The notes below the pieces were generated by a model. The model saw only the letters and a list, made by a program, of their open reading frames with translations. It was not told the DNA's origin and did not search any database. The translations under genes were made by a program, and so were the position numbers. DNA of 64,000 nt from the NCBI GenBank assembly GCA_022813625.1, contig JAKLMB010000008.1, positions 1,178,001 through 1,242,000 of the forward strand, given 5' to 3'. Source of the stretch: Aaosphaeria pasadenensis (taxonomy: Eukaryota > Ascomycota > Dothideomycetes > Pleosporales). Below are positions 12,084 to 23,140 of the stretch, in pieces (positions within the stretch are counted from its first letter, which is position 1; every line of letters begins with the position of its first letter).

Positions 12084-14263
12084 TGTAGGCCAGCCATGCA
12101 ATGCTACATTGGCGTATGCAAAAGCGAAAGACGTCAGAAAGGTAGAAACGAGTCAATTGAAAGTCGTGATGTGTGATGTAATAACAAGGCACGGCACGAG
12201 GGAGGTTCGAAAATAATGGACAAGGTATGGGGAAGAACCAGGGTAACGGAATCATGGGGGCATCAAGTGGGTATGGTAACTCGTATGGACTGGACTGCCT
12301 CCATTCATCTGGGAGTCTATCCGTAGCTTCGGCGATATCTTTCATCTTTGAAGGCAATTGGCACAGTGGGATTGGATCGAACTTCGAGAACCAAGGTAGA
12401 TCCCAAGCTGGGCGACGCTACCCCGCCACGACACCCCACATCCCACAAGCTGGGCGCGTGAATGGATCGGGAGCAGACCCGCGCCAAAGCTGATGATACG
12501 AGTAGCTGACCTTGAATTGTGAGGATGGTGATGAGCAAGTGATTGAATTACGGGAACACACGTTGTATCTCACGGAAAGGCTCCAGTTAAATGATGATAA
12601 CATGCTGTCTCATGGCAGATTGGATCGTTTGCATGGTATTTTGTCATTTGGCATGAACGCCGACATTACTCCTATACAACGCTTTCATTGAAGCTATCGA
12701 GCAGAACTTATTTTGCTTATTTCCGTGGCTTGCTCATTAGATGGTCTGTCGCCTACCTTCCATGACTTTATTGCTTTTGAGATACCCCTTACATAATTCA
12801 AAATTTAAAAAACAAACATCAAAATAAGATATGGCCTTGGGACAGTAAAGATAATGACAATGGGTTTGGACTCTTGTGGGATAAATTTTGAGCGGGAGAT
12901 AATAGGCAATTACGACTAGAGTTGAATTCATATGCACTGTCAGAATCAACATGCTCTCTGTACCGAACCAAGACACCAACTAAATATCAACCAGACCACA
13001 GCATCCAACTAGTCACATACCTAGGTACCTACCACTGGCCACTTAGGTAGGTAGGCTTCCTGGTAACTTATAAACGTACAACAATGACCAAGCATCTGGA
13101 CCTGGTAATGGACACTGAGTTGGGAGTCATGAAATATCAATCAAATACTGTTATGACCCGACTGATAGTTGACAGCCAATCCTATACATTGAAGATCACG
13201 TGCGGTTCCGCGACGATACTGTTACGTGCCCTGCTCAATTCTCAAGAATCGGATGGAAACTCTATGAGTGGAGCAATAAGATAAAGATGACAGTGAATTA
13301 TCAGATTCTGATATTTTGTCGCAGGCTTTCTTAAGGTAATACTGCGCATACCCTGGTTGGGTACTTATGTCATCCTCTTCTTTCTCGCTAGTTAGTTACG
13401 GCATGAAGCGTGCTTTCCGGTACGATCTACGTCAGTCCATGAAATCAAGGGGATGAGAACGTCGTAATCAAATCTATAACCGCAATGGCATTGATTCAGT
13501 TATCATCACCCTTTTGCACCTTCACGATTGATTATCCTTAAGTGTGTTAGTGGTTCTTTTGGGAGGGCCGACTGGCTTTGCTATAGCTGCAGCGCTTCCG
13601 CTCCAGGAACGACAATGTAGACACCTCACATTGGCTCTTGGGAGATTATGAAATTTCTCGCCTTCTTTGCGAATACTTACTACGCAAGCATATCTTAGAT
13701 TAACTACCTGCACTGAGTTGTGGTCATGGACGCGCAAGCCGTGCCATTTTGTCTTTCGCATTGATTCGTAGGCATGACGACGAGGCTATCGTTTTGAAAC
13801 CAACCACTCTCATGTACTAAGCTAGATTTGATTTCTGTGCGTTTTTCATCGACCAGCATAATGACAGCAATGTCGTGGTGTTGCCGCGTCACTGTGGGAC
13901 CATTCACTTTGGCGCACGACGCTAGTCCCGTTTAGTGCAATCTTCCATTGTCGCTATGAAACTTGAAACAAGCCCACTACTGCTACGTCTAAACAAACGA
14001 ATTAGTAGGAACAGAGAGCATCACAATCCAAGTCAATTCATTGAGTACGCACGACAATGATTTTGGAAAGGGCACGATGCGACGCGTCACCGTAAGGAGA
14101 GGATCTTGCGTCAAAAGTCTTCCAACATAGAAAGAAGCATGTATATAATACCTTCAACAAGACGTCCAAAAGGTAGCATTGCACTTCAATACAATACTTC
14201 ACAGTCTCAGATCCCCTTCTTTCAAATTCATCGTACCTCGTACACTTCCACCTACCTTCGAAA
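12084..14263. other. Intergenic, 2.2 kb
   Basis: Promoter side of the 7TM gene and of the proline-rich secreted protein. Short open frames (13084-13284 plus; 13522-13907 minus) have no family match. A TACCTAGGTACCTACC palindrome-like cluster lies near 13018-13033. Confidence 0.5.
14142..14150 (+). promoter_or_regulatory. TATA box of the proline-rich secreted protein gene
   Basis: TATATAATA lies 122 bp before the ATG at 14264 and is followed by a pyrimidine/CA-rich leader, as in strongly expressed fungal genes. The call is by motif and position. Confidence 0.5.
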
Positions 14264-14719
14264 ATGGTTCAATTCAACTTTATCGCCTTCATTGCTCTCG
14301 TCGGACTGGCTTCTGCTCAGAGCCTTTCTTCCATTCCTTTGCCACCCCAAAGTGCAAAAGCTCCTTCTGGTCCCCGTCCATCCAACTTCCCATCCATCAG
14401 ACCATCCGACATCAGTGGACAGCCTCCTATCCCCACTGATCAATTTCCTGGTCCTCGTCCATCCGGTCCCTCTCCTTCTGGGCCACCTCCATCAGGTGCT
14501 GCCTTTCCCTCTGATGCGGCCCATGTCCGTGTCGCCAAATTGCCCAGTGGACATGGCCCTCGCCCTACCGGCTCTCCCAGTGAACTACCTCCACCACCAC
14601 CGAGTGGATTCGAATCTCTACCACCTCCCAGCGGCAGTCCTACTGGACCACCTCCCACTGGACTACCTCCTACCGATCGTCCCAAGCCATCCGGATTTGT
14701 TACGAGAAGAAGAGTTTGA
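14264..14719 (+). CDS. Small secreted proline/serine/glycine-rich protein
   Basis: A 151-residue intronless protein. Residues 1-19 are a clear signal peptide ending AQS after LVGLASA. The mature chain is low-complexity, built of short P-S-G repeats (PSGPPPSG, PPPSGSPTGPPPTG) with almost no hydrophobic core and no cysteine. It ends in a basic RRRV. Such chains are disordered and are often extracellular matrix, wall-associated or secreted effector-like proteins. I know no named family. A TATA box and an unbroken reading frame support a real gene. Another frame is also open across 14106-14723 but lacks a signal peptide. Confidence 0.75.
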   Translation: MVQFNFIAFIALVGLASAQSLSSIPLPPQSAKAPSGPRPSNFPSIRPSDISGQPPIPTDQFPGPRPSGPSPSGPPPSGAAFPSDAAHVRVAKLPSGHGPRPTGSPSELPPPPPSGFESLPPPSGSPTGPPPTGLPPTDRPKPSGFVTRRRV

Positions 14720-15178
14720 GTGAACCAAACAACAGACGCGACGGATCAAGTTTAGGACCAGATGGGCTTATCGAGCTGACCGCACTGGGGAGCTATGGAA
14801 GGTGTTCATAGTTGATCATTCCGTAGAAGAATCTATCACAAGTTGCATGCGACGTTACCTTTGAGCCTTTTTCATCACCAAGTCCGACATTGCGTTGTGC
14901 TAACCTGCTTTTCTTCTCTACTGCTCGGCGCTCATAGTCTTGAAGCCATAACGCCATACCCACTACCGTGTTTATGCAGATGATTGAACTGGGATTGAAA
15001 AGTCATAAGAAATTGTACGATTGCATAGTGTGCTGAGCGGTTGATGGTTTGAGAACTGTTTATGTGCTATTGACACAGATCTACGACTATGATTATGGAC
15101 AATATAAAAGATTGCCCTCCCCCTTCGTTCGACTCTCATCCCGTTACTCTCCTGTAACGGACTGATCACTAGCCTCAC
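14720..15178. other. Intergenic 3' region of convergent genes
   Basis: It lies between the stop of the proline-rich gene (plus) and the stop of the permease (minus). No gene is supported. Confidence 0.5.
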
Positions 15179-16774
15179 TCAGGACTCCGCCTCAGCAACC
15201 TCAGCCAGGCCACTAACAAGATCTACCTCATCAGCCTGGCGGAACCATGGTTCTGCACGATGCGCTATCCTGTGTCCAATATAAATCAACAAGAATGCAG
15301 GAATGCCAACGTAAGCCGTAAAGAAGTTCGCAAGGGACCATCTGCTTGGAAAGAAGCAAACAAACCCATTCAGCAGCAGAAGAATAATCGATAAGAAAAG
15401 CGACAACCACGCGCCATAAGGCTGGAATATGGATTTGTAAGGGAGGTCAACGCCCTGCTGTTGCACAGCCTTGCGGAAGCGGAAGTAGCAGATCATGCAA
15501 CAGATCCAGCTGATGAATCCTGACGTGTTTGTGAGGTTGACGAGCCAATTGAATACGACCGAGCTAGAGCTGGCAACATTCAAGTAGCTGAGAAGACTGA
15601 ATAAAGCACTGACGCCCACGGCAACATATGGAACTCCCCATCGGTTGCATCGCAAAAATACAGATGGCGCGTTGCCTGCCACGGCCAAAGAGTACAACGA
15701 GCGAGAAGACGCGTAGAGGAAAGCGTTTCCGGCACTCCAAGCTGATGCAAGAATGCCAGCGTTGACTACACTGTCGAGAACGCGGATACCCGCATTGGTG
15801 ATACCGACAACGTATGGGGATGAGCCTGCGCCCGCTGATCCATTGGTAAGGCGGGGATCGTTTGAGGGGCATACAATGCCGATAGCGATGACACCGAAGA
15901 TGAAAAAGATGACGAGGCGTAGAAAGTAGTTATTAGCGGCTCTCGGAAGATTCTTGCGCGGGTTCTGCATCTCCCCTCCTGTGATGATGAGCTGCTCGGG
16001 TGCCAACACGAAAGCGAACGAGGCCAGCACAAAGGTTTGCAAGAAAGCTACCAGCCGACCTGGACCTCCTTCTACAATGTACTCGTTGACTGCGCCCGGA
16101 TCATTCCAATAACGAAATCCTAGCATGCCATCCTGATTCGGACCGCCGCCGAAGCAGAGTACGATCGAAACAATGATCAATCCCACAATAAGGAAGATCT
16201 TGAGACTGACAAACCAAAACTCAGTCTCTCCATAGACACTGACTGGTAGAAGGTTTAGAATGACGATGAGCGCGATCATGCCAGTTATGAGGCCGGCGAT
16301 AGGTATATCCGTTTTCCAATAATCAACAATCAACGAGGCTGCAGTGACCTCGTAAGGCACAAGAATACCGAGAGAATACCAGTACAAGTATCCAAGCGCG
16401 AATCCCATGCTGTCGGAAACGTAACGACGAGTGTAATAGCTCATGGTGCCACCATGGACTGGAAGATAAGCAGCAACTTCGGTAATAGCGGTAACGATGG
16501 CGACAATCATGATGCACAAAATACAGAAGGCGAGAAGCAAGAATCCCGGCCCACCGACAGCAAGCATCTGACCAGTGCCGACAAATATGCTGGTTCCAAT
16601 GGCTCCTCCGATTGCAATCATCTGAGCGTGTCGTGATTTCAATCCGCGATGAATTTGTTGCTGTGGCATTTCGACCTGCCCACGCTGAGTTTCCATATCT
16701 TCCAGGTGGTCAAATTCAATTTCTGGAGAGATGGAAGGCTTCTCCCCAGCGGCAAAACCGTCTGATGCGGCCAT
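15179..16774 (-). CDS. Amino-acid permease, APC superfamily (YAT-type)
   Basis: A 531-residue intronless amino acid:H+ symporter of the fungal YAT family, expected in the plasma membrane. A cytosolic N-terminus of about 50 residues leads into the family hallmark RHAQMIAIGGAIGTSIFVGTG in helix 1. Later landmarks are the helix-3 segment VHGGTMSYYTRRYV, GGEMQNPRKNLPRA in the helix 6-7 loop and the GNAPSVFLRCNRWGVPYVAV stretch. Twelve hydrophobic segments are visible and the length is typical. The substrate could be proline, GABA or a broad range. It is followed on the same strand by a Zn2Cys6 regulator and a class-III aminotransferase, which suggests uptake plus transamination of one amino compound. 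That link is inference. Confidence 0.93.
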   Translation of the reverse strand: MAASDGFAAGEKPSISPEIEFDHLEDMETQRGQVEMPQQQIHRGLKSRHAQMIAIGGAIGTSIFVGTGQMLAVGGPGFLLLAFCILCIMIVAIVTAITEVAAYLPVHGGTMSYYTRRYVSDSMGFALGYLYWYSLGILVPYEVTAASLIVDYWKTDIPIAGLITGMIALIVILNLLPVSVYGETEFWFVSLKIFLIVGLIIVSIVLCFGGGPNQDGMLGFRYWNDPGAVNEYIVEGGPGRLVAFLQTFVLASFAFVLAPEQLIITGGEMQNPRKNLPRAANNYFLRLVIFFIFGVIAIGIVCPSNDPRLTNGSAGAGSSPYVVGITNAGIRVLDSVVNAGILASAWSAGNAFLYASSRSLYSLAVAGNAPSVFLRCNRWGVPYVAVGVSALFSLLSYLNVASSSSVVFNWLVNLTNTSGFISWICCMICYFRFRKAVQQQGVDLPYKSIFQPYGAWLSLFLSIILLLLNGFVCFFPSRWSLANFFTAYVGIPAFLLIYIGHRIAHRAEPWFRQADEVDLVSGLAEVAEAES

Positions 16775-17067
16775 GGTAGGGACAAGTTGATAGAAAAAGG
16801 CGATGAAGGTTCAAAGGCACGATGTGCTCTGTGAGATGAACGAGCATCTCAACACCTTAAGTATATGAGTCTCCATTAGCATGCCGCGATAAATTATGTA
16901 CTCGGCGGATGAACATTGTCAGTAAAGACAAGTCCATTCTGGGGGGGCTTTGATGGCCTCAACTATGATTGGTGCACGCAACTCCGCCGTTGACGCCGCC
17001 CAATCAGAGCTCGCTCCGACCGCCGCAGTCGCAGGGTAGGACCCCATGGGGTCTATGAATGCGCCGT

Positions 17068-18511
17068 TCACGAAAGTGATAATTTCCAGCCACGGTGTTG
17101 CAGAATATCGAGCCAATCTAGCGGTTCTGCAAGGGATGTGTTCTTGGACCTCACAAAGCGGGACTTCCATAGATCTTCCAAGACCGAGATCGCATGGTTG
17201 AAGTTTTTGAAATTCCGCGATCTCAGAATTGACTGGAGGCGATCTCGCACCGCCAGTGTGTGATGGAACCTGTCAGTTTCGGCGCCACACATAAAAAGAG
17301 GGAAGAGGGTAGTGCATTCCGGCGAACTTCGCGAAGGCAAAGAGCACATGTAGTCCATGACTGCATCCACCTCTCGTTGAATGCTATCATGATACACCGC
17401 TTTGAGATCCGGGCGATAGCGGTAGATGGATCGATAGAGGTGCAGAAGAGCTGCACTGCGATACATATTGGCCAAAACCTCCAGTGCGTTGTCGTTCGTC
17501 AATGGGCATGACCAACCTAGCAGTGTTATCTCTGTCGCCTTAGCCCGTTCTAGGAATTGTTCTTCGCTGATAACGCCAGACCTGACATTGGATAGCAAGG
17601 CACTGGTCTGGGCGATATGGAAGATAGGAGTGGAGGCAAAACCAAAGTACGAGTCAGCCACATGAGTAGCCTCGTTGCCGTTATCATCCTGCCAGTAATA
17701 GCCTAGAATGAGAGGGGCGCGGTCCATTGTCACACTCATAAGGGCGTCGTGATAAGCGAAATTCCGGAGCAGCCAGCGACCATCATATGAAGTCAGAAAG
17801 AGTTTCATCGTGGGATTTTCTCCAGCCAGGGCGGGGCGCAGTATCTCAGCAGCGCCTTGAAGGTGTAGAGGCCAGCTGGAGGTGTCTCCGACGATAGAAT
17901 CCATACTACATAAAACTAGACAGCAAGCCAGTTCAGCTTCTTGTGGTCGAGATGGTTGGGCTAGAGACTTGGAGAGGGCGGAAAAGGCGTCAACTCGACT
18001 TTTGATTGTGAAAACATCTAGGGCCGGTGATGGATTACTGATGGCCAAATGGGCTGCTGCCCAAGCAACGATTGTCTTGTGAAGCGCGGGGTATTCAAAG
18101 GCCATTGGTAGGAAAACTGAGAGAAAACAATCGTTTTCGCGGGTAGCCGAGAGGAGTCGAGTGAAATCCTGGACATAGTAACGAACGACTTCACGCGACA
18201 ATGGGCCATCATGTGCAGGCGATCCAGGCGTCAAGGGCGGTTGGATAGCTATGGCTTGGGACGATGATGATGAAGATGGCACTACTCGCGGAACTTCCCA
18301 CTCGCAATGGAAGTTGAGACGGTAGCATTGCATGCAAATGGGCGCCTGGAGGTCACACTTTTTCTTCCTTTGATCACATTAGTGGTCTTTGCCTGACGGA
18401 AGATGACTGATTTGGTGGAGGTTGTGAGGGCAATACATACCGGTGGCGGCAGGTAAGGCATCCGGTACGCTCACGCGTCGTTCCAGTACGCTTTTTACGG
18501 CGTTGAGACAT
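17068..18511 (-). CDS. Zn2Cys6 transcription factor with Fungal_trans_2 domain
   Basis: A nuclear regulator of 456 residues. The exons are 18511-18441 and 18367-17068. The 73-bp intron (GTATGT to AAAG) splits the zinc cluster, and the join gives CLTCRHRKKKCDLQAPIC, then CYRLNFHC: six cysteines with the right spacing. A short serine linker follows. From about residue 70 the chain matches Fungal_trans_2 (YYVQDFTRLL; FLPMAFEYPALHKTIVAWAAAHLA). The basic N-terminus (MSQRRKKRTGTTRERTG) fits a nuclear signal. It sits between an amino-acid permease and an aminotransferase. Yeast Uga3, which controls GABA use, has the same domain layout, so local control of the neighbours is plausible but inferred. 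Confidence 0.88.
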
Positions 18512-18842
18512 GGCTTGCTATCCAAAATAGGAAGATCCAAATGTGATAACAACAGGGAGAAGTGAGGGGAGGAGATGGGCGGCAACAGCGGGCGATGATG
18601 TAGTAAATAGCGGCGTCCATCATCTTGTCCTTTATCAGCAAGTCGGCCGTTGCCGAGTTCGGTAACTACTCGTACTAGAGGTTACTTTGAAGTTTGTACT
18701 ATGGAGTGCCTAAATAGTGACTAACTCACAAACTCACACCACGACTGATCTACGAGGCAGGATAATGAAAGTGTACGAGGTAAGTTTTAAGGCATTCATC
18801 GATGTACTATATGATCTCCATCTACAATAATGATTTGCGCCT
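18512..18842. other. Intergenic, promoter of the Zn2Cys6 gene
   Basis: 331 bp between the regulator start and the aminotransferase stop, both on the minus strand. I see no distinct motif. Confidence 0.5.
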
Positions 18843-20275
18843 CTACCTCTGCGCCCAACTGTACTCAGCACCCACACGACTAATCGCCTCGTGCAGCAAC
18901 CCTACAATCTCCACAACGTCAGCCTCCTCCACAATATATGGAGGCGCAACGATGACATGATCCACTTGCAGTTCGCCGCTATGCCCCAAGCTTCCTAAAA
19001 TGTTGAGACCCAAATCCATCGCGACATCGACTACTTTTCCGCAGAAATTATCTGACCGATCGAAAGGCTCTTTTGATTGAGGATCGCGCATCAGTTCAAC
19101 ACCCCAAAACAAACCTCGCCCCCTAATATCTGCCACGTACGGCAAAGGAGCGATGTGCTCTTGTAATTGCTGTTCAAGGATGAGTCCCTGTTTTCGTACA
19201 TTTGCCAGCAGGTTGTCTCTTCGGACAATCTTTTGCACTGCCAGTGCTGCGGCACATGCAAGTGGATGCGCTTGGAAAGTGTGCCCATGCAACAATGCTT
19301 TTGACCCTCCAGCCAACGCTGCGAAGACTCTCTCGTGCACGAGGACGCCTGACAAGGGGACGAATCCAGCTCCCAATGCTTTTCCGATTGTTTGGACGTC
19401 GGGGCCGCGGATGCCCTCCTGTTCCCAGGCATGCATGGTTCCTGTCTTGCCCATGCCGCATATAATCTACGGAGGGGACATTCAATCAGTATTTGATATA
19501 GACCTGTGATAGGATATGAACGTACCTCGTCCAGCACTAGAAGAGCTCCATACTTGTCACAAATATCTCGGACCATCTTGAAATATCCAGGTGTCGCCGT
19601 TACGCAGCCGAGGGTAGTCCCGCTTTGGGGCTCTGCCATGAATGCAGCTACGTTGTTTGGCCCCAGACGCTGGAAGGTATTCTCAAGTTGTTGTCGCAAT
19701 CTTTCGACATAGGCCGCATCTGATTCGCCATTTTTCTTCGCCCGGAAGGAGTAGCAAGGGTCGACAAATGCTACATTGTCCGAAACCCAGTCTTGGTAGA
19801 GTGACCGTCGCGATTCGTGGCCAGACACACATAACGAGCCAATGGTGTTTCCATGATAACTTTGCTTTCTTGAGATAACGAACTTTCTGTGCGACTCGCC
19901 GACCTCATGCCAGTACTGGGTTACAAGCTTGAGTGCAGCATCAGTGGCCTCGCTACCTGAATTGACAAATATTGCTTTGGAAAGGCCTCCAGGTCTGTCT
20001 TCCAAAAGAAACTTTGCCAATGCCTCGGAGGGTCCGCTCGTCAATGGTGCACCGGAGTAAACGTACTGGATCGTTCCCAATTGTGCAATGATAGCATCGG
20101 TGACCTCTTGATTACCATGACCGAGTATGGAAACAGAAGGGCCACATGTAGCATCAATGATACTTTTGCCAGACTCTAAATGGTACCGAATCCCTTCTCC
20201 AGAGACAACCTTCAAAGGCTCACATATCATATTACGGTGGAGGATATTGGACTCTGTGACCAATGGATGTGCCAT
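18843..20275 (-). CDS. Class-III PLP aminotransferase (omega-amino acid type)
   Basis: A 457-residue PLP-dependent transaminase. The exons are 20275-19526 and 19466-18843. The 59-bp intron has a GTACGT donor, and the join reads LLVLDEIICGMGKTGT. The expected residues are visible: the phosphate-binding FVNSGSEATDAALK, the SYHGNT segment, the ring-contacting aspartate of LDE, and the Schiff-base lysine K279 (QTIGKALGAGF). Relatives move the terminal amino group of GABA, beta-alanine, ornithine or similar compounds to a keto acid. ATG 20275 is used because the further upstream in-frame codon is TTG. No mitochondrial presequence is obvious. It is divergent from the cupin gene and next to the permease and regulator, so they may form one catabolic unit. 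Confidence 0.92.
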
Positions 20276-20722
20276 TTTGCGAACGAAAGATTGGGAGAAG
20301 ACCAATTGTCAAAAGATGAAATGCTCGAGAACAAACTCGAAAAGACAACTCCATGGCAATTCAGCAATCAATGCTTTTGTAAGAAGAAAGCATTATCGGA
20401 AAAGCTCACGCTGGATAAGAGTCCGACTTGCCTTCTCCACACTTTGGCGTCTCTGCTCTCTAGGAGAAATGCGACCACCGCCATTACCGCCGTTAGCGCT
20501 AGCGACGCCGACCAATCAAGACCGACTAGTTGATCAGTTTACCATTCCGAAACGAAGTGATGATGGGATGGTATAACATAAACTTTTCATGCAGAGCAGT
20601 ATATATTTCGAAGCATTTTCATCTTATCACTCTTGAAATCGTAACGCTGAGTCACTTTCCCTTCACCAAACTCCAAGTTTCGGCAATATCCTTCTCATAC
20701 TCCTAATTTTCACTGATTCAAA
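20276..20722. promoter_or_regulatory. Divergent promoter, aminotransferase / cupin gene
   Basis: 447 bp separate the two divergent starts. A TATA box (TATATATT, 20600-20607) points toward the cupin gene with about 115 bp to its ATG. Shared control of both genes is plausible but not shown. Confidence 0.5.
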
Positions 20723-21313
20723 ATGCCAACCCTCGAAAGTACAGCCTCTACCATCAGCCAGCCTGAGGAAGAAAATGAAATATCTAAACTTCGGCCCGAT
20801 CAAGTTGCCGTAGCCTATCGGGGACCACCTCTCCCATTCACTCTCCCCGATCTCGTACTCCCAAACATCCTCGATCTCGACAACACGGATGAGAGGCTGT
20901 GGGTGCCTCAAGCCCCGGGAGTCTGGTTCCGTCCCCTCTTCTTCAGTACAAGCAATGGCTTCTTCGTCAACATTCTGCGCGTTCGGCGGAGTGGCATTTT
21001 ACCCCGACACCGCCATGCCGGTCCTGTGCATGCAATAACCCTACGCGGGAAGTGGCATTACCTCGAACATCCATGGTGGGCCACCACAGGGAGCTATGCG
21101 TTCGAGACTCCAGGAGATATCCACACACTCGAGGTTCCGGAAGGAGTAGAAGAGATGATGACCTTGTTTCATGTCACTGGCGCTTACATATACGTTGATG
21201 CGGATGGGAGACCAGTTGGTGTGGAAGATGTTTTCAGTAAAATCCAGCTTGCTCAGAAACACTACGAGGGGAATGGGTTGGGCGCAGATTTCGTACAACA
21301 ATTTATTCGTTAG
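20723..21313 (+). CDS. Cupin, 2,4'-dihydroxyacetophenone dioxygenase-like
   Basis: A 196-residue single-domain, intronless cupin. The metal site is visible: H96, H98 and H103 (ILPRHRHAGPVHAITL) and H134 (PGDIHTLEVP). This pattern and the GKWHYLEHPWWA segment resemble the 2,4'-dihydroxyacetophenone dioxygenase/ChrR-like cupins, in which an iron centre cleaves aromatic hydroxyketones. The fungal substrates are unknown, so only the fold and the likely metal site are firm. The first 40 residues are polar and there is no signal peptide, suggesting a cytosolic enzyme. It is divergent from an aminotransferase and lies 150 bp from the stop of the P450. Confidence 0.82.
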   Translation: MPTLESTASTISQPEEENEISKLRPDQVAVAYRGPPLPFTLPDLVLPNILDLDNTDERLWVPQAPGVWFRPLFFSTSNGFFVNILRVRRSGILPRHRHAGPVHAITLRGKWHYLEHPWWATTGSYAFETPGDIHTLEVPEGVEEMMTLFHVTGAYIYVDADGRPVGVEDVFSKIQLAQKHYEGNGLGADFVQQFIR

Positions 21314-21465
21314 AATATTAGAGATCGTCATTGTTAGATTTTGGATGAAATAAAAATCAAGAAAGCACCAACAAACACCATCCAAACCTTCACGCTATGT
21401 TTCATAAAACCAGGCAGTAAAAGGTCTATGTAAAGGAGGCAAGTACATACAGAAGAATCATACTG

Positions 21466-23140
21466 CTATAAGCACTCCTCCCTCGGCCTCAGTTCGATAT
21501 CCAACTTCTTCTTCTCCCAGAATATAAATGTTCTCTGGTCCCCAAAATCACCCAAAGGCCCAGTGGCTTTGATGTCGAATGCGTACAAAATGCGTGCAAG
21601 TGTTATGCGCATTTCAGCCCACGCGAGCTTCTGGCCTACACACTTGTGGCGACCGAGAAGAAACGGCTCAAAAGACGCGATTTTGTCGTTCGGGTAAGGG
21701 GAGGATGGAAGGAAACGTTCAGGTATGAAAGAATCAGGATTGGTGAAATTCGTTGCCGAGCGAAAGGTCGGAAATTGATTAACAGCGAGAAAGGTCTACC
21801 CTTATTAGCATATGGTTTAATGACAGGATCTCGAGGGGGGATGCGCTCACATTTCCAGGAACCCACTGTCCGGCTATCATTTCCCCTTCTTTAGGTGTGA
21901 CCCGTGGTTGGCCAACTGCAGCTGGAGGACCTAACCTGATGCCTTCTTCGATAACAGCTGTCAAATAATCCAAGTGTGATAGATTCGCTATTTTGATATC
22001 CTCCTCGGTAGCGAAGGCATCTCGTATCTCCTTTTGCACTCTTTCCATTCTTTCGGGATTCTTGAGCAGTTGCATAAATATCGAAACCATGGCTGTGGCT
22101 GTAGTCTCAGATCCAGCGAAGATAAGCACAGTCATATTCGCTTCAACTTCGTCCATTGGTATCTTAACCTCGCCCTTCTCTTCATTATAAGCCATGATCG
22201 AACCGACAAAATCTTGACACTTGGCTTTGTGCTCCATGGCAAGTCGTTGCATCAGCTTCTCATGCACAAGCTGTTTGTGATACTGCATCTTCTCCAACAC
22301 CTTCGCGGGGATCACATACTTCATCAACTTGTCAAGCGGCCTGAAGTAATTGATTGATGCCATCATAGCAATACCCTTGCCGAAGCTACACGAGATTTCC
22401 ACCCAAGGGTGCGCGTAGCCTTGCTTTACACTTCCAAAGGATTCACCAAATGAAAGGGCGCCGGAGATATCGAACGCGAGGAAGTTGAGCCAGTCTGAAA
22501 TGTTCACAATAATGCGACCTTGGTTCTTAATAGCGTACTGCTTGAAATTCTGGATCATGGTATCGACAAGTGATTCCAAGATAGGAGCGTGCTCGATGAC
22601 TGCGTCTTCTGTGAATGCTCCCATCAGTGCTCTTCTGTTTCGCACATGTGTCGCCTCATCGGTGCTGACGATGCTGAGTGGATGGGTTGCTTCTTCTTGC
22701 CCTGCCCAGATTCGGTTCTTGAAAATATTGCGGTTGCCGTATATGTCTTTCCAGGCACGGGCATCGGTGTATGAGAGTTCATCCGGAGCAATGCGAACTA
22801 CAGGACCATATCGATCATGCAGATCTCGGAGATGGCGATGGAAATTTCCAGATTGCATGGAACATGTCCAAGTCAATCGAGTTGCTGCCCATAATCGGGG
22901 ACCTGGGTAATGGCGCAATGGGTGTAGGTAAAGGTTGTATAATACTTTTACTACAATCTGAAATCTTGTCAGCTCTCGCATTGCTATGAATGAATATCTG
23001 CGAGTCGAATATGAGCTAGCAGACAATAATACATTGATAAGGGCAGGGTAGAGGTGAGGTTGGAACAAACTTACTCCCGTGACAAGAATGATGCTGCAAA
23101 AAGCGGCATAGTCCAATATAATCGTGAAAAGATGTAACAT
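21466..23140 (-). CDS. Cytochrome P450 monooxygenase beside the carotenoid cluster
   Basis: A 500-residue microsomal P450. The exons are 23140-23075, 22957-21851 and 21795-21466. The 117-bp first intron is a multiple of three and lacks stops, but it has a perfect GTAAGT donor and a GCTGAC branch site, and removing it restores the anchor-to-LYLHPLRHYPGPR spacing. An N-terminal membrane anchor is present. The I-helix AGSETTATAM, ExxR (EEGIRLGPP), the PERF box (FIPERFL) and the heme-binding FLLGRHKCVGQ are all intact. The class resembles fungal secondary-metabolism P450s of the pisatin demethylase or trichothecene kind. In-frame codons further upstream are not ATG. It lies 780 bp from carB on the same strand, so it may oxidise a carotenoid or apocarotenoid. 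That is inference. Confidence 0.9.

Noticed and set aside
14106..14723. 205-codon frame overlapping the proline-rich secreted protein
   Set aside because: It begins upstream of the TATA box and has no signal peptide or family. The overlapping frame from 14264 has a clear signal peptide and composition.
15102..15109. TATAAAAG on the plus strand
   Set aside because: No plus-strand gene follows. The downstream DNA is the 3' end of the permease on the other strand.
22958..23074. Reading the 117-bp in-frame segment of the P450 as coding
   Set aside because: It has a perfect GTAAGT donor, a branch site and a CAG acceptor. Including it would put 39 extra residues between the anchor and the proline-rich hinge.
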